Positions 35,056 to 44,457 of a stretch of DNA of 64,000 nt are shown in pieces (position 1 is the stretch's first letter; every line of letters begins with the position of its first letter). The translations under genes were made by a program, and so were the position numbers. Below the pieces are notes generated by a model that was given only the letters and a program-made list of their open reading frames with translations, searched no databases and was not told where the DNA came from. The stretch covers positions 1,054,001 to 1,118,000 of the forward strand of contig NZ_AP028055.1 of NCBI RefSeq assembly GCF_040365225.1, given 5' to 3'. This DNA comes from Bacteroides sedimenti (GTDB lineage: Bacteria > Bacteroidota > Bacteroidia > Bacteroidales > Bacteroidaceae).

Positions 35056-35676
35056 ATGCTGAAAATAGAAAATGCCTGCATTACTTATGGAGAGACCGAA
35101 ATTTTCAATGGTCTGACACTGGAGATTAAAAAGGGCGAATTAGCTTGTGTCTCAGGAGAGTCGGGGTGTGGAAAAACCTCTCTTTTAAATGCAGTTATGG
35201 GGTTTATTCCATTAAGCAGCGGAACCATCACTATAGATGGAATGTTGCTTAACGAAGAGAATATTGATCTGATTAGAAAAAAAATAGCCTGGATACCACA
35301 GGAATTAGCTCTTCCTTGCGAATGGGTAAAAGAAATGGTTCATCTTCCGTTTAACCTGAAGGCAAACAAGGGAGTGCATTTCTCAAAGGAAAAACTGTTC
35401 GAGGCATTTAAAGAGTTGAATCTGGAAGAAGAACTATACAACAAACGAGTGAGTGAAATATCGGGTGGTCAACGACAGCGGATTATGATTGCTGTGGCTG
35501 CTTTACTCGAGAAACCTTTGTTGATCATTGACGAACCGACTTCTGCACTAGATGCCTCCTCGGCTGAAAGAGTGGCTAATTTTATTAATATGCTGGCGAT
35601 GAAAGGAATGACAATTCTTGCAGTATCTCATGATCGTACTTTCAAACTAGGTTGTGATATCGTAATTTATTTGTAA
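35056..35676 (+). CDS. ABC transporter ATP-binding protein (FetA-like)
   Basis: This 206-residue ATPase has Walker A (SGESGCGKTSLLNAV), Q-loop (WIPQELALP), signature (SEISGGQRQRIMIA), Walker B (LLIIDEPTSALDA) and the H-loop (AVSHDR). It pairs with the permease that begins 5 nt downstream. By homology to FetAB (YbbLM), the pair may export iron and support resistance to oxidative stress; the cargo is inferred. Confidence 0.88.
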   Translation: MLKIENACITYGETEIFNGLTLEIKKGELACVSGESGCGKTSLLNAVMGFIPLSSGTITIDGMLLNEENIDLIRKKIAWIPQELALPCEWVKEMVHLPFNLKANKGVHFSKEKLFEAFKELNLEEELYNKRVSEISGGQRQRIMIAVAALLEKPLLIIDEPTSALDASSAERVANFINMLAMKGMTILAVSHDRTFKLGCDIVIYL

Positions 35677-35681
35677 AGGGT

Positions 35682-36482
35682 ATGGGAACAATTGATATTA
35701 GCTACTGGAACCTTGCTATTGGAGTATTGATGATGGGTATTCCGGTGTATTATCTATGGAAGTATAAAACCGGGCTTGTGCAGTCAACATTAGTCGCATT
35801 AGGAAGAATGCTGCTGCAGCTTTTTCTAATCGGAGTATACTTAAAATACTTGTTTATACTTAATCATCCAGTCATCAATATTGCCTGGGTATTAATAATG
35901 ACATGTGTAGCATCTGAGACATCGCTTGTACGTACTCGACTGAAGCGCAGTATTTTATACATCCCTATCTTTGTCGGTTTTCTCATTGCAGCTACCCTTA
36001 TAGGTAGCTATTTTATAGGCTTTGTGCTTCAGCTGGATAACATATTCAATGCCCAGTATTTTATCCCTATTTTCGGAATATTAATGGGAAATATGCTGTC
36101 GGTTAACATCATCGGACTGAATACTTTCTATAGCGGCTTGCAACGTGAGCAACAGCAATATTACTATTTGTTGGGCAACGGAGCATCCCACCATGAGGCT
36201 CAGGCGCCTTTCATCCGGCAAGCACTAATCAAAGCCTTCAGCCCGTGCATTGCGAATATGGCTGTTATGGGATTGGTTGCACTGCCAGGAACAATGATTG
36301 GTCAGATATTAGGAGGAAGTAGTCCAAATGTGGCAATAAAATATCAGATGATGATTGTTGTTATAACATTTACCGCTTCGATGCTGTCACTCATGATTAC
36401 CATTTCATTGGCATCTCGCAAATCTTTTGATAAGTATGGTAGGCTAATCAGAGTCTTTAAAGAGAATAAGAAAAATGATTAA
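35682..36482 (+). CDS. fetB: FetB-like ABC transporter permease (UPF0014)
   Basis: This 266-residue polytopic inner-membrane protein belongs to the YbbM/FetB family. It shows the family phrases LVALGRMLLQLFLIG, MGNMLSVNIIGLNTF and ALPGTMIGQILGGSSP. Six or seven hydrophobic segments are visible. It forms the transporter with the ATPase just upstream and overlaps the next small gene by 8 nt. Iron efflux is the role shown for E. coli FetB and is assumed here. Confidence 0.87.
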   Translation: MGTIDISYWNLAIGVLMMGIPVYYLWKYKTGLVQSTLVALGRMLLQLFLIGVYLKYLFILNHPVINIAWVLIMTCVASETSLVRTRLKRSILYIPIFVGFLIAATLIGSYFIGFVLQLDNIFNAQYFIPIFGILMGNMLSVNIIGLNTFYSGLQREQQQYYYLLGNGASHHEAQAPFIRQALIKAFSPCIANMAVMGLVALPGTMIGQILGGSSPNVAIKYQMMIVVITFTASMLSLMITISLASRKSFDKYGRLIRVFKENKKND

Positions 36483-36753
36483 AGATATTTTGTCACTTGT
36501 TGCAAACATACCTACGCCACAATTCTTTGTTACAGCTGATATAATAAAGCATTCATCAGAAGAGCCTAAAGGTATAGAGCACTTTATTCTGCAAAAACTT
36601 GATGACATAAAGAATGGTGCCAAGGCGAGAAAATATGCATTCAGAGAAAGCGGATGGCAGATTAATTTTACATTCTTTCCTACCAATCAGGTTGTGGATA
36701 AACGTTACGCCCTGATGAATAAAATGATAAAAGAGAAAAAAAAGATCAGATAA
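36475..36753 (+). CDS. Small hypothetical protein overlapping fetB
   Basis: A 92-residue soluble protein with no signal peptide, membrane span or motif I recognise. It is basic, and its C-terminus is lysine-rich (MIKEKKKIR). The 8-nt overlap with fetB supports translation from the same mRNA. The central phrase FRESGWQINFTFFPTNQVV looks like beta structure. Confidence 0.6.
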   Translation: MIKDILSLVANIPTPQFFVTADIIKHSSEEPKGIEHFILQKLDDIKNGAKARKYAFRESGWQINFTFFPTNQVVDKRYALMNKMIKEKKKIR

Positions 36754-36758
36754 AACTA

Positions 36759-36788
36759 TTGTGATTAAAAAAATTAATATTAATTTTG
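36759..36788 (+). promoter_or_regulatory. Promoter of tRNA-Glu
   Basis: A TTG core (36759-36761), 19 bp, then TAATTTTG (36781-36788), 12 nt before the tRNA. Confidence 0.65.
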
Positions 36789-36800
36789 TGGTACAAGTAT

Positions 36801-36873
36801 GGCGGTTTAGTGTAGTGGCCTAGCACGCAACTCTCTCACGGTTGAGACTCGGGTTCGATTCCCGGATCCGCTA
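36801..36873 (+). tRNA. tRNA-Glu (anticodon CUC)
   Basis: A 73-nt cloverleaf without encoded CCA. The anticodon arm CAACT-CTCTCAC-GGTTG gives CTC. The D stem GTGT/GCAC carries U11-A24 and U13-G22, and the variable loop is short, both tRNA-Glu features. The acceptor stem GGCGGTT/ATCCGCT is imperfect, with a G1-U72 wobble and a U6-U67 mismatch. Confidence 0.85.
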
Positions 36874-36878
36874 CAAAT

Positions 36879-36912
36879 AGAGGAGGAAACTATAATACAG
36901 TTTTACCCCTCT
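36879..36912 (+). terminator. Probable terminator of tRNA-Glu
   Basis: GAGGAGGAAACT pairs imperfectly with AGTTTTACCCCTC and is followed by TTTTTTATTTT. Confidence 0.5.
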
Positions 36913-37553
36913 TTTTTATTTTCTTATCCCAGGAGATTTCCGATAGCAATACTTTGTAATACGCTTCAACAAAACTGCTTATTCTTATTTGTGTGTTTGA
37001 CTCTTTAAAACTGATAGTTAATTTTTAATAGTGCCCCAGTTTAAAAATTGAATTCTTCAGTGAGACTATTGAATAGTAAAATCGTATTTGTTTTATACTC
37101 ACGTTTTAATTTTTGTTATTTAAGAATAAAGATTTGCTTTGTATAATTACGGCAACTGATTCCAAAGATAGTGCAACCAGAATTTTTTAATCAATTATAC
37201 ATTAATACTTAGATAAGAAAATTATTTTGGAGAATAATGAGTCTTTTATTCTTAAATCAAAAAATAACTTCAAAAAATATATTTGAACTGTAAAGATTCA
37301 ATTTCCCAATAAATTCATCAAAGAAGAAGAATTTTTAGCACAAAATACAGTCTTGTTTTATAAATGAGGAATTAAATCAGCAATATTTATTTTTAGAGTT
37401 TATAATGGAATGCGCAATATTTTGAGTTATCTTTTTGATATCCAGGTAATTTGATCTATTTTTACGCATTTCTAATGCCATTTCCTTGCGTTATACAAAA
37501 TAATTCGGAGGATTGGCAGGAATATTTAATTCTCGAAGCTTAAAATATGATGG
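36913..37553. other. ~640 bp gene-free A/T-rich region
   Basis: It separates tRNA-Glu from the convergent FHA gene. I see no ORF with coding character, no RNA gene and no strong hairpin. Confidence 0.5.
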
Positions 37554-38093
37554 TTATTCCTCTGCAGTATCTTCACTAGCACAACGCAAAATAAAAGTTG
37601 TTGCTCCGATAGTCACAATCGCACCATCATTCAAAACAATCCGATCTTTATCACCAAGAATTTGATTCATGAGAAAAGTTCCGGTCAGACTTGGAAAATC
37701 TCTCAATGTATATACCAAAGCTTCTTTTTTATTTTTCTTAATATTTATCACGCAGTGCTTTCGGTCCATACTCATATCACCTGTTTCAATAGGAGTGGAA
37801 ATCACATTACCCACACACCTGCGTCCAATCACATTATCGCCTAATGATAAAGGAAGCACCTGTTTGTATCCGAATACATTTTCTATAACAACAATGCTGC
37901 CGAACTGGTCTTTGTGAGCTTGCTCATCAATTACTTCATTCTTATCCTTCGGCTTTAGTTTAGTTTTACCTATACGAATGCTGAATTGCTTACCACAATG
38001 TTCGCATACGAATACAAGAGATTGGCCTTCAGTATATTTTGTTTCGTCAAATGTAAGATAATTCTCACATTTAGGACATAAAATTCTTTTCAT
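37554..38093 (-). CDS. FHA-domain protein with N-terminal zinc ribbon
   Basis: This 179-residue protein begins with a CPKC...CEHC zinc-ribbon (residues 5-35). A forkhead-associated domain follows at about 70-170: LPLSLGDNVIGRRC, then SMDRKHCVINI, VYTLRDFPSLTGTFLMNQ and LNDGAIVTIG. FHA domains bind phosphothreonine peptides, so it probably reads a Ser/Thr-kinase signal; no kinase is nearby. It lies 12 nt behind the HU-SPOR gene and is the second gene of that operon. Confidence 0.88.
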   Translation of the reverse strand: MKRILCPKCENYLTFDETKYTEGQSLVFVCEHCGKQFSIRIGKTKLKPKDKNEVIDEQAHKDQFGSIVVIENVFGYKQVLPLSLGDNVIGRRCVGNVISTPIETGDMSMDRKHCVINIKKNKKEALVYTLRDFPSLTGTFLMNQILGDKDRIVLNDGAIVTIGATTFILRCASEDTAEE

Positions 38094-38105
38094 GATGGAA
38101 TGTAA

Positions 38106-39197
38106 TTAATTGTTAGTGAGCACCCAAGCATCTTTGAAGTTTGAGTTTTTCTTCAATTGAGAAAGTTTAGTATTTGCTTCGGAATCATTTGCAAAAGACA
38201 TGATGCTTACTCTGATTCTCTTAGTACCTTCAATGTAGCTGGCTCCGGAATATCCTTTTGACTTAAGGTTATTCACTATTTCCTGAGCATCAGCCCGATT
38301 CATCACGCTTGCGATAATAATATGATATGAACCTTTAGTTGCTGTTTGTTGAACTGAATTGGTAGTTACAACCTTCTTTTCAGCTACTTTTTTGGGGATA
38401 ACAACCTCTCTTATCGCTTTAGGTTTTAATTGATCACGTTTATTCTGAGCAGTAGCAGCATCAATCGGAGTGTTCGCATCATCAGAGTTTTCCGAATCAA
38501 TGTTATTCAAAGTACTCTCTACTTGAGTAAATTTTGTATTTGGGGTAACATCTGACTGGCTATCATTTGTTCTTAATAACTCAGAAGGAATCAATTGGGC
38601 ATAACTATTGCTTTCTACATAAGTGTTCTCTATTGGAGTAGACATGAAGAAAAACAAAATAATTGCTGCAGCAACCGCTACAGATGTTCTTAATAAAGAG
38701 CGACTTACCCTAATCTCAAACACTTCTGAATTTGGTAATCTTGTTTCACTGATTTCGTTATTAGGTTTTACAAGATCATCAAGTTTGTCTATTTCAAAAG
38801 AGCTTAATCCGTAAAGATATGGAGTGAGAAGTCCATCTTCGTAAGGTTTAAATTGCAAAGTATTATGAATTGTAAAAAACATATCACCAATGCCATGCAT
38901 TTCAACTTTACCATCTCTATTCAGAACATAAACCAATTCATTTACAGCCTTTTCTACAAGCTTGGACGCATCCGAAAAGTCTGTGCAGTATGCAGTCATA
39001 TAGGATTGAACAAGTAATCCATCATTCATTTTTAGTTGAGGATTAAAGCCAATAGTACGGGTAGGAGGAAGGAAAACGCCCTCATCTTCAATCCATTTGG
39101 CTGAAGTATAATGAGATACAAATCCCCCAAAACCGGGAATGATTACACAATCGTTCTCTAAGAGTAAAGCTTCTGTATGTTTTAGCAATTCAATCAT
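38106..39197 (-). CDS. HU/CCDC81-like domain protein with SPOR domain
   Basis: Residues ~1-120 form the prokaryotic CCDC81/HU-like pair of domains typical of Bacteroidota (LLLENDCVIIPGFGGFVSHY, GFNPQLKMNDGLLVQSYM). One membrane span lies at about 166-186 (VAVAAAIILFFFMST). A low-complexity linker follows, and a C-terminal SPOR domain at about 290-362 (GSYHIIIASVMNRADAQEIV) should bind denuded peptidoglycan at division sites. The arrangement places the HU-like part in the cytoplasm and SPOR in the periplasm, linking envelope and cytoplasm. The function is not known. Confidence 0.85.
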   Translation of the reverse strand: MIELLKHTEALLLENDCVIIPGFGGFVSHYTSAKWIEDEGVFLPPTRTIGFNPQLKMNDGLLVQSYMTAYCTDFSDASKLVEKAVNELVYVLNRDGKVEMHGIGDMFFTIHNTLQFKPYEDGLLTPYLYGLSSFEIDKLDDLVKPNNEISETRLPNSEVFEIRVSRSLLRTSVAVAAAIILFFFMSTPIENTYVESNSYAQLIPSELLRTNDSQSDVTPNTKFTQVESTLNNIDSENSDDANTPIDAATAQNKRDQLKPKAIREVVIPKKVAEKKVVTTNSVQQTATKGSYHIIIASVMNRADAQEIVNNLKSKGYSGASYIEGTKRIRVSIMSFANDSEANTKLSQLKKNSNFKDAWVLTNN

Positions 39198-39201
39198 ATT
39201 G

Positions 39202-39209
39202 CAAATGTA
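39202..39209 (-). promoter_or_regulatory. -7 box of the HU-SPOR/FHA operon
   Basis: TACATTTG on the minus strand lies 4 nt upstream of the start codon, which would make the transcript almost leaderless. It fits TAnnTTTG but no -33 box is clear. Confidence 0.35.
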
Positions 39210-39353
39210 ACTCTTTTCTTGATTATAGCTTCATTTTAGCCAATTTTATTATCAACAAATTTTCAACACGAGTGCAATAAAGAATAGTTGAAACCGTTTA
39301 CTAATTATAAAAGTTGGCAAGATGGAGTTACTTTTGTTTTTTTCGAATGAAGA

Positions 39354-39385
39354 TTCGTTTCTTAAAAATTAATCTGATATCTTTG
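39354..39385 (+). promoter_or_regulatory. Promoter of the exopolysaccharide operon
   Basis: TATCTTTG (39378-39385) is a perfect -7 box. TTCG at 39354-39357, 20 bp upstream, is a partial -33 box. The leader is about 35 nt. No UpxY-type antiterminator gene or invertible promoter is seen. Confidence 0.6.
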
Positions 39386-39426
39386 CCGCCATTAAAAAAA
39401 TAATACTATCAAAATAAATACGAAAA

Positions 39427-41883
39427 ATGAAAAATATTACATTTTTACTCTTCTTTTTCTTTTCTGTATTGACCCTTAATGCACAGTCACTTGATATGCT
39501 AAAAGGAATTAATGTGGACAATTTATCTGATACACAATTAGAAGGCATCATTTCAAAGATGAACGAACAAGGCATATCTATGAATCAGATAGATCAATAC
39601 GCAAGTAAGCAAGGAATGAGCAAAACAGAAGCCGCAAAATTGAAAAATAGAATTGTAAGATACAATGACAAAAACCAAGGCATCAAAAAACGTTCTTCAA
39701 TATTGAGAGAAAAATCTGATAATGAAGATATTCTTGATCCTGCAGTCTTGAAGAATTATGAAGATTATAAGCTTAAACAAGATTCGATTAAAGCCAATAA
39801 ATTAGAGATATTCGGTCAGTCAATTTTTAGAGATGTAAATTTAACCTTCGAACCAAATCTTAGATTGGCCACACCTAATAATTATGTTCTTGGACCAGAC
39901 GATGAACTTTTAATAGATGTATATGGTGATTCTGAAGCTAGCTACAATTTGTTTGTTACTCCAGAAGGAAAAATTAAAATACCCCTAGCGGGAGTAGTAT
40001 CTGTAGGAGGTTTAACTATTGAAGAAGCAAAATCGGTAATTAAAAAGAAACTTTCTGTAATTTACGGGGGAATTAAGAACGGCTCAACAAAAGTTAGTAT
40101 TGCCTTAGGCGATATAAGAAGTATAACGGTAAATGTAATTGGTGAGGTTGTATATCCTGGTTCATACACAATACCTTCCCTTGCCTCTGTTTATAATGCT
40201 TTGTATGTTTCAGGTGGACCAACAGAAAAAGGTTCTTTTCGTAAAATTCAAGTATCAAGAGGCCATTCTGTAATAGCAGTTGTCGATTTATATGATTTTC
40301 TGGTTTACGGTAAACAGTGTAATTTAAGACTTCAGGATCAGGATGTGATTAAAATTCTACCATACAGCAACCGTGTTTCTATCTCGGGTGAGGTAAAAGT
40401 TCCGGCTATATATGAAATGAAAGAATTTGAAACAGTAGCCAATCTCATTCAGTTTGCAGGTGGGTTTACAGAAAATGCGTACCGTGAAAGAATTACTGCC
40501 TATAGAAATACAACTAAAGAAAAAAGTGTTGTCGATATAACCATGCCTCAGTTTAATAATTATCTTACTGAAGCAGGGGATGAATATAAAGTAGGCGAAC
40601 TACTAAAACGTTTTACTAATAGAGTACAAATTACTGGATCTGTTTATCGTCCTGGCGTATACTCGCTATCAGCTGGAATGAAAGTCAGCGATTTACTAGC
40701 CAAAGCAGATGGATTAAAAGACGACGCTTTCGCAACGAGAGCCGTTGTATATAGAAAAAATTCAAAAAATCTTCCTGAAATAACTTCATTTTCCCCGGCT
40801 GATGTGCTCGAAGGAAAGAATGATTTGAAACTTCAAAGAGAAGATAGCGTGCATATTTCTTGCATACTCGACATGAAAGAAAATGAATATATATATGTAA
40901 CAGGTGAAGTTGTTGCACCAAATAGATATACTTTTGCACCTGGTATGACTGTAAAAGATGCAATTTTAATAGCTAATGGCCTTACCAATAAAGCTGATCA
41001 AGGAGAAATAGAAGTTTATAGACAAATAAAAGATTTAAAAGTTTTGAACGAAAATCTGCATAAGGCGATTGAATATAAATTTAAAATTGATAAAGATTTA
41101 GCATATAGTGATAGTGCAGCTAATTTTAAACTAGAAAAAGAAGATCGAGTAATCGTTCGTTCAATTTATGGATATGAAAATATGAAGCAGGTTCGTATTG
41201 AAGGAGAGGTTAAATCTCCGGGTAATTATGTTATCACTTCAAAAAATCAACAAATCTCTGATTTAGTTAAGATGAGCGGTGGGTTAACTAATTACGCATA
41301 TGCGCAAGGTGCTTATCTTATAAGAAAATCAAAAAAGACAGACTCAGAAAAGAAACTTTTAAAAACTGTTGCACAAAACCTAGGAACTAAGGTAGCTAGA
41401 CAAACAGAAGCCTCTGATACAATAGATTTAAAAAAGAATCTTCTAAATGAAATGGATATAGTTGGTATCTCACTAAGCGATATTATTGCTCATCCAGGTT
41501 CTCGATATGACTTGATACTGGAAGAAGGAGATGTCCTGAGTATCCCAAAAATGTTGGAAACTGTAAATGTAAGTGGAGAAGTAATGATGTCTAATACAAT
41601 TAGATATCAAAAAAATCTATCTTTCAAAGACTATGTTGATGCAGCCGGTGGTTTCAGCAGCAAAGCCTTAAGAAATAAAGCTTACGTAATCCATGCAAAC
41701 GGAAGTGTCAATGTTACAAAATCGTTCTTTGGTATCAGAAGCTATCCCAAAGTTAATCCAGGCTCAAGAATTATTATTCCTGAAAAACCAGCTAAAGAAA
41801 AATTGAGCACAGCTGAAGTTATTAGCATGACAACAAGTATAGTGTCTGTTGCTGCAATCATTGTATCATTGTTTAAAAAATAG
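39427..41883 (+). CDS. Polysaccharide export protein (Wza-like, multiple SLBB domains)
   Basis: This 818-residue protein has a cleavable signal peptide (MKNITFLLFFFFSVLTLNAQ). The Poly_export domain lies at about 150-240 (YVLGPDDELLIDVYGD, SIALGDIRSITVNVIGEV). Several SLBB repeats follow, each opening with a phrase like VSISGEVKVPAIYEM, VQITGSVYRPGVYSL, IYVTGEVVAPNRYTF or VRIEGEVKSPGNYVI. A C-terminal membrane helix closes it (VISMTTSIVSVAAIIVSLF). It should form the outer-membrane/periplasmic channel for the polysaccharide. It is first in the operon, 5 nt before the chain-length protein. Confidence 0.92.
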   Translation: MKNITFLLFFFFSVLTLNAQSLDMLKGINVDNLSDTQLEGIISKMNEQGISMNQIDQYASKQGMSKTEAAKLKNRIVRYNDKNQGIKKRSSILREKSDNEDILDPAVLKNYEDYKLKQDSIKANKLEIFGQSIFRDVNLTFEPNLRLATPNNYVLGPDDELLIDVYGDSEASYNLFVTPEGKIKIPLAGVVSVGGLTIEEAKSVIKKKLSVIYGGIKNGSTKVSIALGDIRSITVNVIGEVVYPGSYTIPSLASVYNALYVSGGPTEKGSFRKIQVSRGHSVIAVVDLYDFLVYGKQCNLRLQDQDVIKILPYSNRVSISGEVKVPAIYEMKEFETVANLIQFAGGFTENAYRERITAYRNTTKEKSVVDITMPQFNNYLTEAGDEYKVGELLKRFTNRVQITGSVYRPGVYSLSAGMKVSDLLAKADGLKDDAFATRAVVYRKNSKNLPEITSFSPADVLEGKNDLKLQREDSVHISCILDMKENEYIYVTGEVVAPNRYTFAPGMTVKDAILIANGLTNKADQGEIEVYRQIKDLKVLNENLHKAIEYKFKIDKDLAYSDSAANFKLEKEDRVIVRSIYGYENMKQVRIEGEVKSPGNYVITSKNQQISDLVKMSGGLTNYAYAQGAYLIRKSKKTDSEKKLLKTVAQNLGTKVARQTEASDTIDLKKNLLNEMDIVGISLSDIIAHPGSRYDLILEEGDVLSIPKMLETVNVSGEVMMSNTIRYQKNLSFKDYVDAAGGFSSKALRNKAYVIHANGSVNVTKSFFGIRSYPKVNPGSRIIIPEKPAKEKLSTAEVISMTTSIVSVAAIIVSLFKK

Positions 41884-41888
41884 TAAAA

Positions 41889-42950
41889 ATGGCAAACACG
41901 GAATATATATCTTTAAATAAGCTAATTAATTCTTTAAAAAGCTGGAAACAATATTTGTTTTCTGTAAAATATATGATTCTAGGACTAACTTTCCTAGGAG
42001 CAGTTGCTGGAGTTGGAGCATCGTTCATAATACCGACTAAATATACGGCAAACTTAAGTTTTGCGCTACAGGAAGCTGACAAATCGAGTGGATTATCAAG
42101 TCTGGCAAGTCAATTCGGCTTCTCATTGGGAGGATCTACAAGTGGAGCTTTTGGTGGAGATAATTTATATGAATTATTAACTTCAAGAGCACTAGTAGAG
42201 AAGGCACTCCTTGTTCCAGTTGGAATTAACGGAAAAAAAGAAAATCTTTTGAATTTGTATTTAGATACATACAAATACAATAAAGATTGGAAAATTAGCA
42301 AAAATCCTTATTTAAGAGAATTATCCTATCCTGTTGGGCAAAATAGAGAGAGTTTCACCAGAACACAGGATAGTGTATTTCAAATTGCTTGTGGTGAAAT
42401 TCTAAAGGAAAGATTATCTGTAAAAAAAAGAAATAAAAAACTAAGTATTGGAGATGTATCTTTTACATCTGAAAATGAGTTGCTATCTAAGTTATTTGTT
42501 GAGAATTTAATGAAGGTGACAACCATATTTTATGTAGACACAAAGACTAAATTAGCTCGTGAAAATTATTTAAAATTACAGCATCAGGTAGATTCGGTAA
42601 AACAAGAATATGGTAATGCCTTGGTCTCAAGAGCAGGTCTAGCTGATCAAACCATGAACTCAATACGGCAATCCAGCACTGTGGGGCTTTTAAAAAAACA
42701 GACCGACATTCAAATACTAGCAGGAACTTATGTAGAAATGAAAAAAAACCTTGAAATAATGAAGATGAGTTTAGATAAAGAAACTCCTTTAATTCAGGTG
42801 ATAGATAACCCAGTGTTGCCCTTAGAAAAGAAAAGATTAGGAAAAATAAAAGGTTTTATAACTGGTTCTTTTGCAGGAGGATTTGTATCATTATTATTAT
42901 TTTCTTCAATATTTGGATATAGAATGGCTGTTAAACTTAAAGAATGGTAA
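41889..42950 (+). CDS. Wzz/GumC-like chain-length determinant
   Basis: This 353-residue inner-membrane protein has a span at about residues 30-50 (YMILGLTFLGAVAGVGASFI), a large periplasmic helical region, and a C-terminal span (IKGFITGSFAGGFVSLLLF). The second span is preceded by the Pro-rich PVLPLEKKR typical of Wzz proteins. No tyrosine-kinase domain is fused. It regulates polymer length together with the export protein and the polymerase. The end overlaps the flippase gene by 7 nt. Confidence 0.9.
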   Translation: MANTEYISLNKLINSLKSWKQYLFSVKYMILGLTFLGAVAGVGASFIIPTKYTANLSFALQEADKSSGLSSLASQFGFSLGGSTSGAFGGDNLYELLTSRALVEKALLVPVGINGKKENLLNLYLDTYKYNKDWKISKNPYLRELSYPVGQNRESFTRTQDSVFQIACGEILKERLSVKKRNKKLSIGDVSFTSENELLSKLFVENLMKVTTIFYVDTKTKLARENYLKLQHQVDSVKQEYGNALVSRAGLADQTMNSIRQSSTVGLLKKQTDIQILAGTYVEMKKNLEIMKMSLDKETPLIQVIDNPVLPLEKKRLGKIKGFITGSFAGGFVSLLLFSSIFGYRMAVKLKEW

Positions 42951-44452
42951 CTAAAAAAACTATAATTAATAACTCAATAAGTGGTGTTGTTCAACTTGTG
43001 CTTACTGCATTGCTGACATTCCTCTGTATTCCTATTTTTATTAATAAATTGGGAACAGAATTATATGGAGTTTTTGCTATAGTTTCAGTCATTGGCAATT
43101 TAAATATCTTTGCTAATCTAGGATTGAACTCGGCTTTAATTAAATATATTTCAGAACAAGGAAAATGCAGCGAATCTGAGAATGATATATTTGCATCACT
43201 TGTAATAATGTGTCTAATTATTATACCATTAACAATTCTAGCTTTTATCTTTCGTGAGTTTATTCTTATAAATGTTTTAGGGGTACCTTTAAAATATTAT
43301 AACCAATCTCAAATACTATATTCTACCTTGCTTGTTTCAAATATGCTTTTGTTAATTGGACAGATATTTACAGCAGTGCTAGATTCTATGCAGAAAATCT
43401 ATTTCACTAATTTCGTCCAACTTATCTATAGTACAATTTACTGGGGAGGGATAATTGCAGTAGTGCTTATGGGTAAACACCTTGATTGGGTAGGATATGC
43501 AATAATGACAGCAGCATGTTTATGGTTTATTCTCGTTCTTATATTCTTTTTCAAACAATGGGGAAGAATCGCCTTCTCAAATTTGAATAAAACATTTAAG
43601 CCTGCTGCTAAAAAACAGCTATCTTTTGGGGCTAAGGTCTATTTGTCTGGTTTTATAAGCTTTTTTAATGAGCCTTTATTTAAAATTCTGATTTCAAACT
43701 TCCTCGGATTAAATGTTGTTGCTTATTTCGAAATTGGTTTGAAGATTCGATCGCAACTAACAGGTTTGTTCAGTAAGGTGCTCCAGCCACTATTCCCATA
43801 TTTATCTTCTTTACGAGATAAACAGCATATTGCTATTTTAATTAAAGATTTAACAGCAAAAATTTTCTTACTTGTTCTGCCAATCTCTGCATTATTAATA
43901 ATTACCTGCAAAGATATAGTAACCCTTTGGTTGCAAGTTGATATCATTAATTATTCTATATTTATTGTAGGCTTAGTAGTGCCATATTTAATTTTTATAC
44001 CTTTAACTCAGCCTATATATATATTTTTTCTAGCTAAAGGACTTCCAGAAAAAACGATCGTATTTCAATTATTTTCAGTCATTACCAATGTTGTATTTTT
44101 CTGCTTACTTGTTAATTTTGTAGGAATATATGCTGTAATTATTTCTAATGTCTTATCATATTTAGTAGGTTTTATATTAGGGATCTATTATCAAGATAGA
44201 TTATTAAATATAAAATATAAATTTGAACTTATATACTTTAAAAGGATTTTATGCGTAATTCTACTATTTATTTTAATTGGTTTGATTTCAAATATCTTTG
44301 TTTTTGAAATAATTAGAATAATATTTGCTTCAATTATAGTTATTCCATCTGTTTTATGGCTGTATAAAAGATTGGAGTTGATTAAATTTGACGATATAAA
44401 CAACTATTTCGGAAGTAATAGATTTATGTCCAATTTATTAAATAAAATATAA
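42944..44452 (+). CDS. Wzx-like oligosaccharide flippase
   Basis: This 502-residue polytopic protein has 12 or more predicted membrane spans and belongs to the polysaccharide-biosynthesis/MATE-like flippase group (IINNSISGVVQLVLTALLTFLCIPIFI at the start). It should move lipid-linked repeat units across the inner membrane. Base composition drops sharply in A+T-rich direction from here on, marking the variable core of the locus. Confidence 0.88.
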   Translation: MVTKKTIINNSISGVVQLVLTALLTFLCIPIFINKLGTELYGVFAIVSVIGNLNIFANLGLNSALIKYISEQGKCSESENDIFASLVIMCLIIIPLTILAFIFREFILINVLGVPLKYYNQSQILYSTLLVSNMLLLIGQIFTAVLDSMQKIYFTNFVQLIYSTIYWGGIIAVVLMGKHLDWVGYAIMTAACLWFILVLIFFFKQWGRIAFSNLNKTFKPAAKKQLSFGAKVYLSGFISFFNEPLFKILISNFLGLNVVAYFEIGLKIRSQLTGLFSKVLQPLFPYLSSLRDKQHIAILIKDLTAKIFLLVLPISALLIITCKDIVTLWLQVDIINYSIFIVGLVVPYLIFIPLTQPIYIFFLAKGLPEKTIVFQLFSVITNVVFFCLLVNFVGIYAVIISNVLSYLVGFILGIYYQDRLLNIKYKFELIYFKRILCVILLFILIGLISNIFVFEIIRIIFASIIVIPSVLWLYKRLELIKFDDINNYFGSNRFMSNLLNKI

Positions 44453-44457
44453 GCAAT

